DNA of 64,000 bases. Source: Rufibacter radiotolerans (GTDB lineage Bacteria; Bacteroidota; Bacteroidia; Cytophagales; Hymenobacteraceae). A program made the position numbers and the translations under genes. Below, one piece after another: positions 59,868 to 64,000 of the stretch. The first letter of the stretch is position 1. Each line of letters begins with the position of its first letter. Below the pieces are notes generated by a model. The model worked only from the letters and a program-made list of their open reading frames with translations. It ran no database searches and was not told where the DNA came from. Location: contig NZ_CP010777.1 in NCBI RefSeq assembly GCF_001078055.1, positions 4,121,001-4,185,000 on the forward strand, written 5' to 3'.

Positions 59868-60851
59868 ATGGACAGTGAATCTCTCAACCGTTTTGACCGC
59901 ATTGTAGCCATGCTGCACCATCTGCAGTCGGGCCGTACGGTCAAAGCCCAGGAACTCGCCGACCGTTTTCAGGTGAGCCTGCGCACAGTATACCGAGACA
60001 TCCGGTCGTTGGAGGCCTCGGGCGTGCCCGTCACCGGCGAGGCGGGCGTAGGTTACTCTTTGCTGGAAGGCTACCGCTTGCCGCCGGTCATGTTCACGCA
60101 TGAAGAAGCCGGCAGTTTTGTGGCCGCAGAGAAGTTGATGCAGAAGTTCAGCGACAAAGCCTTGGGCGCACATTTTGAGTCTGCCATGTACAAGGTGAAG
60201 TCTGTATTGCGGGGCAGTGCCAAAGAGCGCGTAGCTACTTTAGAGGCCCAGATCTGGGTAGACGCCTCTACCCAGCTGTTCAACCAGCACACGCCCCACG
60301 CCCTGGACGTGCTCCTGGACAGCATGGCCGAGAAGAAGCAGGTAGCCATGCAGTACCAGGCCTTCAGTTCTGAAGAACCCACCGAGCGCCTCATAGAGCC
60401 CGTGGGCCTGTTCCACGAAAACAATTTCTGGTACATCATGGGCTATTGTCACCTGCGTGCAGATTACCGCCAGTTCAGGACGGACCGCATGCTCCAGATA
60501 AAACTAACGGACCGCCCCTTCAGCAGAGAGCACGGTCCGTTATCTGATTATAGAAAGCCCAAAGCCCCCTCTGAGAAAGTAAAAGTAGTCTTGCGGGTAG
60601 AAAAGCAGTTTGCCAAGTACATTCAGACCAGCCGCACCTATTACGGCTTTACCTCTGAAAAACCAGACGGCGATTCCATTGAGATGACCTTTATGACCGA
60701 GTCCCAGTGCGAGGGCTTTGCCAGGTGGTACCTCATGTTTGGGGACTGCGCCCAGATACTGGAGCCTGAAAGTTTGAAGGAGCAGGTAAGCGGCATCATT
60801 GCCAAGGTGCAGACCACTTTACAAGCAACACCTGAACACGCTTTGGCTTAG
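59868..60851 (+). CDS. YafY-type transcriptional regulator with WYL domain
   Basis: Regulator of 327 residues: N-terminal HTH_11 winged helix (RFDRIVAMLHHLQSGRTVKA, then ELADRFQVSLRTVYRDIRSL with the recognition helix near 35-48), GVGYSLLEGYRLPP, then the ligand-sensing WYL domain (about 140-220, with ENNFWYIMGYCHLRADYRQF) and a WCX C-terminal part. The ligand is unknown; WYL domains bind nucleic acids or small ligands. Its stop overlaps the convergent gene's stop by 3 nt. A neighbouring DinB gene is a plausible target. Confidence 0.9.
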   Translation: MDSESLNRFDRIVAMLHHLQSGRTVKAQELADRFQVSLRTVYRDIRSLEASGVPVTGEAGVGYSLLEGYRLPPVMFTHEEAGSFVAAEKLMQKFSDKALGAHFESAMYKVKSVLRGSAKERVATLEAQIWVDASTQLFNQHTPHALDVLLDSMAEKKQVAMQYQAFSSEEPTERLIEPVGLFHENNFWYIMGYCHLRADYRQFRTDRMLQIKLTDRPFSREHGPLSDYRKPKAPSEKVKVVLRVEKQFAKYIQTSRTYYGFTSEKPDGDSIEMTFMTESQCEGFARWYLMFGDCAQILEPESLKEQVSGIIAKVQTTLQATPEHALA

Positions 60852-61069
60852 TCCTCCAGTTCGGCACACAGAAAACCCGCCTGTTGCAGCCTGTCAATAA
60901 TAACCGAGGGCGTTACGGCCTGGGCCTCCACCCGAAGAATGTGGTCGCAATCCTCCAGGTCAAAGTTCCAGCGGTCTGCAGGCGTCAACAATTGGTTTAG
61001 CAGAGGCGCAACTTGGTTGACGCCATAGTCCGTCCGCACCGAGGTCTTAAACACCAGTACATTTCTCAT
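60848..61069 (-). CDS. Small conserved protein (73 aa), unknown
   Basis: MRNVLVFKTSVRTDYGVNQV then LLNQLLTPADRWNFDLED, HILRVEAQ, VTPSVIIDRLQQAGFLCAEL: a beta-alpha-beta-beta-alpha-beta pattern like the ferredoxin/HMA fold, without the metal-binding CxxC. Located 15 nt after the DinB gene and so probably co-transcribed with it. Its stop codon TAA overlaps the regulator's TAG on the other strand. Confidence 0.65.
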   Translation of the reverse strand: MRNVLVFKTSVRTDYGVNQVAPLLNQLLTPADRWNFDLEDCDHILRVEAQAVTPSVIIDRLQQAGFLCAELED

Positions 61070-61084
61070 AGCAGCTAGGCTGGC

Positions 61085-61570
61085 TTATCTTTCATAGAAA
61101 TCAGGTGGTGTAACCCCCAGCGCCCGCAGGTACACGTAGCCCTGTCCGCGGTGGTGAATCTCATTGTCTATGTAATAGAGTACGGTTGAGATCACGGTTC
61201 CCTCATATGCGCCAAAAGCCATGATCTTCTCCTGGAATCTTTCGTCTGGAATCATTGACCAATACTGATTGATGGCCGTGGTGGCTTCGTCCCACAGGGC
61301 CAGAATCATTTCTTTGTTGATGGCTTCGGCGATCTCCAGGTCTAGTTGCGGCACGGTGCCATCTGCTATTTGCTTTACACCCGGCGCCGCTAAGGCCAAT
61401 AGTTCCTTCACTATCTGGGCGAACGGCCGCATGCCGCCAATTGAAAACTCAACCAGCTCTTTCTCTGGGAACGCTTCAATGACTCTGCGTGTAAGGGCAC
61501 GGTGTCCTTGCCAGTGTGCCAGCAAGTCTTGGGAGGAAATAACGGAAGTGGTGGATGTCATAGTTTCCAT
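61085..61570 (-). CDS. DinB family protein
   Basis: A 161-residue four-helix-bundle protein of the DinB/YfiT-like superfamily. The metal-binding triad can be seen as His in LLAHWQGHRALTRR near 17-22, a middle His or Asp that is less clear, and EIHHRGQGYVYLRALGVTPP near 137-156. Members include thiol-dependent S-transferases (bacillithiol, mycothiol). The start may be the ATG at 61561. In operon with the 73-aa gene; a WYL regulator converges on it. Confidence 0.85.
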   Translation of the reverse strand: METMTSTTSVISSQDLLAHWQGHRALTRRVIEAFPEKELVEFSIGGMRPFAQIVKELLALAAPGVKQIADGTVPQLDLEIAEAINKEMILALWDEATTAINQYWSMIPDERFQEKIMAFGAYEGTVISTVLYYIDNEIHHRGQGYVYLRALGVTPPDFYER

Positions 61571-61709
61571 AGGTCTTTGGGTTAATTGTTTAACGATGGA
61601 CCAAAACTACCCGCCCCCGGTGACAACAGTCTGTCAGTAGCCTGCAGAAAAATTAAAGAGATTGGATGAGGTGGATTGCCTGTAGCTTTTGTGAATAGAG
61701 CACACACTC

Positions 61710-61747
61710 CGTTTCTAGCCTGTTTTTCAGAAAACAGGCTAGAAACG
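61710..61747. repeat. PalA palindrome, perfect
   Basis: CGTTTCTAGCCTGTTTT / AAAACAGGCTAGAAACG, every base paired, loop TCAG. The GG of the consensus is TA here with matching TA on the other arm. Confidence 0.95.
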
Positions 61748-61845
61748 CTGGCTAATATGGAGACTTATCTTTTTTAGTAAATAGCGCAATTGCCTGCTTG
61801 GCCCATCCTAAATACTCACACTACAACGGTTAGATGAATCAATAC

Positions 61846-63015
61846 CTACTTAACCGCCGCCAGAATACGCTTAAAGAACTCATCGCCGTTGGTCTGGTGC
61901 CAGCGCCACACTACTACCAGGTCATGTTCGGGGTCTACCCAAATGGTGTTGGAGCCGGCGCCCAATGCGGCATAACTGGTGGCCGGGGCGCTGGGCCATT
62001 GTTTTTTCTGGGTGTTCAGCCACCAGAGGTAGCCGTAGTCGGGGCCGATGGGGCCGGGCGTGGTGGCCTGTTTCACCCATTTCTCAGAGACCAGCTGCTT
62101 ATCTTTCCAGCGGCCGTTGCGCAGGAACAGGTAGCCAAAGCGGGCCTCGTCGCGGGTATTGATCCAGAGGCCGCCGCCCCAGCGGGTACCGCCGCTCACG
62201 CTGGGCATCTGCTTGCCGTCTACGTCTACATAAGAGTTTTTGTAGGGCAGGTATTTCCAGGTGTTGGAAGCGCCAATGGGGTTCATGATCTGCTCACGCA
62301 GCACCTCGGGCAGGGGCTTCTTCCAGAGCCGAAGTAACGAAAGCGACAGCCGGTTAATGCGCACGTCATTGTATTCATAGAAGGTGCCCGGTTCTTTCAG
62401 TTCGCGCGGTTTGCGCTCGCCGCTGCCAAATTCCTCTTTGTCCACAAAGGTGTGGCTCTTGCCGAACAGCTCTCCCTCCCACTCGCTGGTTTGCTGGGCG
62501 TGGTGGTGCCAGGTAATTTTCCTGTTGTGCTCAGCGTCATAGCCGCCGTCTTTAATGTAGTTAGCCACCGGGTCATGCACATCTTTAATCATGCCCTTGT
62601 CTATGGTGATGCCCAGAATGGTAGACAGAAAACTCTTCGCGATACTGTAGGTAGGGTCTACGGCCTTGGTGTCGCCCCACTCAGCTACAATGTAGCCGTT
62701 CTTTAAGATGATGCCGTTGGTACTGGCGCGGTCCTTCGGGATAGCCCCCAGCAGCTTCCCGAAGATCTGCTCCTGGTCAGAGAAGTCTTTGGGCCGCTTG
62801 GTTTCCTGGGTCTGGGCGTAGGCCACCGCCTGGGCCAGCAGTTCGGCATCCATGCCCACTTGCTCAGGCTTGCGGGTTTCCCAGTAATCGCCGGAGCCCG
62901 GGTAGTAGACTTTGGCATTGGAAGTGGCGGTTTGGGAAGTAGTACCGGAATTGGTTTGGCAGGCTAGTAATCCTGCTAGCAGGAAAGGCAGGAAGCGGTG
63001 GAGGGTTCTTTTCAT
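61846..63015 (-). CDS. Serine hydrolase lipoprotein (class C beta-lactamase family)
   Basis: Exported enzyme (389 aa) of the beta-lactamase/esterase superfamily S12. The signal KRTLHRFLPFLLAGLLAC gives a lipid-anchored Cys near 19. Motifs: SxxK as SIAK in PTYSIAKSFLSTILG near 124-138, YxN as YND in TFYEYNDVRINRLS near 216, and a late HTNG-like HQTNGDEFF near 376 replacing the KTG box. Likely an esterase or D-aminopeptidase rather than a resistance enzyme. Lies next to the A+T-rich gene at the right edge. Confidence 0.87.
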   Translation of the reverse strand: MKRTLHRFLPFLLAGLLACQTNSGTTSQTATSNAKVYYPGSGDYWETRKPEQVGMDAELLAQAVAYAQTQETKRPKDFSDQEQIFGKLLGAIPKDRASTNGIILKNGYIVAEWGDTKAVDPTYSIAKSFLSTILGITIDKGMIKDVHDPVANYIKDGGYDAEHNRKITWHHHAQQTSEWEGELFGKSHTFVDKEEFGSGERKPRELKEPGTFYEYNDVRINRLSLSLLRLWKKPLPEVLREQIMNPIGASNTWKYLPYKNSYVDVDGKQMPSVSGGTRWGGGLWINTRDEARFGYLFLRNGRWKDKQLVSEKWVKQATTPGPIGPDYGYLWWLNTQKKQWPSAPATSYAALGAGSNTIWVDPEHDLVVVWRWHQTNGDEFFKRILAAVK

Positions 63016-63094
63016 TGGGTTTTTATAGTAAAACCGGTAGTAGAAAAAGAGAGGAGAAGTTGAGGAATTGTATGAAGTTAACCGTTGGTATATA

Positions 63095-64000
63095 CTAACC
63101 GGTAGGTTCTGTATTATTTTTCAAATCAAGCATTTTATTAAATAGTGGCATATGCAGTTCAGAGTTATGCATGACTTCTAGAATCACATCTATACATTGT
63201 TCTGAGAATACGATTCTTTTTCTAGAATCAAGCGTTTCAATCCATATATAGTTGCTAAAGCTCTCAATAACTGTTCCTTCAGGTGGGTTCTCAACTTTAA
63301 AAGTAGCAGAATTAACCCACCCTAAATGACAAATAGCAGCTTTTAGTTGTTGATTCGTAAACTTATATATGCTTTTTTCTTTAGCTTGTTTTTCTAATGT
63401 TATAAGGTAAATGAAATCACGAGGAGCAAGGCTTTTTACTTCACCCACAATTTTATACAAGGGCTTACCCTCGTCATCAGATATTTTACCAATTTCCCCC
63501 GCTGAAATAGCATTTAAGATAATATTAAAAACTCCACTTTCAGACTTGTCGATTTCAATATCACTGCTTGATAAAACATTATCTTTCCCATTAAATCCAT
63601 AAACCTTATTATGCTTTGGATTTATAATTAAAACTTCTCTAGGATTTATATCAAACATTTCAGGCAATAGTTTTGACCAAATCTCCATAAATTCCTTATT
63701 TTTCTCATTAGCTTTAATCTGGAGGAATCGATTAAACTCTTGAGCTGAATGATTTGCCGTCTCATTTTTCCCTGAGGCCCGATATGTAATATCTCCTTTT
63801 TTCAATTTATAATCTGGGAAATCATTGACAGGAATAAGAACATTATTTTGCTTTTCTATCAAAAGTGAATAAAACTTTCGAGTTCCTAACTGAAATACCT
63901 GTAAATCTAAGTCCAATCCAACCTTGCAAATCTTTTCAAATTTTTGTGACACATAACTTAAATCAATTTTACTAAGTAGGTCACAATTATTTATATCTAG
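63095..64000 (-). CDS. A+T-rich accessory gene, 5' end outside the window; similar to the C-terminal part of AlbA_2/Schlafen-type proteins
   Basis: The frame is open from the stop at 63095 to the right edge (about 301 residues visible). A GTG at 63952 is the first possible internal start, but the frame continues upstream without stop (LDINNCDLLSKIDLSY), so the gene is probably cut. The order KFYSLLIEKQNNVLIPVND, KKGDITYRASGKNE, FNRFLQIKANEKNKEFMEIW, ISAGEIGKISDDEGKPLYKI and VGEVKSL recalls the region after the AlbA_2 domain in putative ATP-binding/DNA-binding proteins of genomic islands. Base and codon use differ sharply from all other genes here, suggesting recent transfer. Identification is tentative. 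Confidence 0.5.
   Translation of the reverse strand, partial: LDINNCDLLSKIDLSYVSQKFEKICKVGLDLDLQVFQLGTRKFYSLLIEKQNNVLIPVNDFPDYKLKKGDITYRASGKNETANHSAQEFNRFLQIKANEKNKEFMEIWSKLLPEMFDINPREVLIINPKHNKVYGFNGKDNVLSSSDIEIDKSESGVFNIILNAISAGEIGKISDDEGKPLYKIVGEVKSLAPRDFIYLITLEKQAKEKSIYKFTNQQLKAAICHLGWVNSATFKVENPPEGTVIESFSNYIWIETLDSRKRIVFSEQCIDVILEVMHNSELHMPLFNKMLDLKNNTEPTG

Overview
The window is a stretch of chromosome from a member of the Bacteroidetes, most likely a Cytophagales/Hymenobacteraceae bacterium of the Rufibacter/Pontibacter/Hymenobacter type (inference). The signs are Bacteroidetes-type promoters (TAnnTTTG at -7), a secreted GH18 protein with a type IX secretion C-terminal sorting domain, CarboxypepD_reg-like domains, a TonB-dependent receptor with such a domain, a NagZ/beta-lactamase fusion, and generally absent Shine-Dalgarno sequences. 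Most of the window is ordinary core genome; no tRNA, rRNA, CRISPR array, IS transposase or phage gene was seen.

Layout. 1-5.1 kb: an alanine/glycine symporter cut by the left edge, a DCC-family thiol protein, a Thr-Gly repeat lipoprotein, an HTTM membrane protein, a 58-residue conserved small protein and an unknown membrane protein. 5.1-10 kb: RhlE helicase, AI-2E-type transporter and a secreted M28 peptidase. 10.7-13.8 kb: a TonB-dependent receptor and a GNAT acetyltransferase. 13.8-23.8 kb: mostly cell-wall and polysaccharide hydrolases (NlpC/P60 lipoprotein, GH18, PBP4-type DacB, LD-carboxypeptidase, GH3/beta-lactamase fusion). 23.9-30.7 kb: unknown secreted proteins, an ABC ATPase, a 2OG-Fe(II) oxygenase and ChrA. 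30.8-36.8 kb: a six-gene nucleotide-sugar operon (RmlA, WbpP-like epimerase, RmlB, GalE, WbpO/TviB-like dehydrogenase, WbpD-like acetyltransferase) whose products fit UDP-GalNAcA and dTDP-4-keto-6-deoxyglucose, with no glycosyltransferase in view. 36.9-46 kb: housekeeping (PrmC, RibD, fRMsr, Psd, glutamate dehydrogenase, CdsA, CPBP protease, DusB, DMT transporter). 46-59.7 kb: amino-acid permease, histidine kinase, HemA, phosphodiester glycosidase, ArsR regulator, a second ELFV dehydrogenase, MscS and a TerB-like Gly/Met-rich protein. 59.8-64 kb: WYL regulator, DinB protein, serine hydrolase, and at the right edge a visibly A+T-rich gene (5' end outside) that looks horizontally acquired.

The most striking feature is not a gene. 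About thirty copies of a roughly 38-bp palindrome (here PalA: left arm GTTTTGGGCCTGTTTT, 3-4 nt loop, right arm AAAACAGGCCCAAAAC) lie in the intergenic regions, usually one per gap, between convergent, co-directional and divergent genes alike. The arm bases vary between copies but mostly keep pairing, and several copies have further outer arms that are unique to the copy yet perfectly complementary. Some abut or share bases with canonical terminators; others sit just upstream of a -7 promoter box. A second family of about 90 bp (PalB, five copies, MITE-like), a roughly 390-bp nested palindrome array (54621-55010) and several other inverted repeats crowd the few long non-coding gaps.
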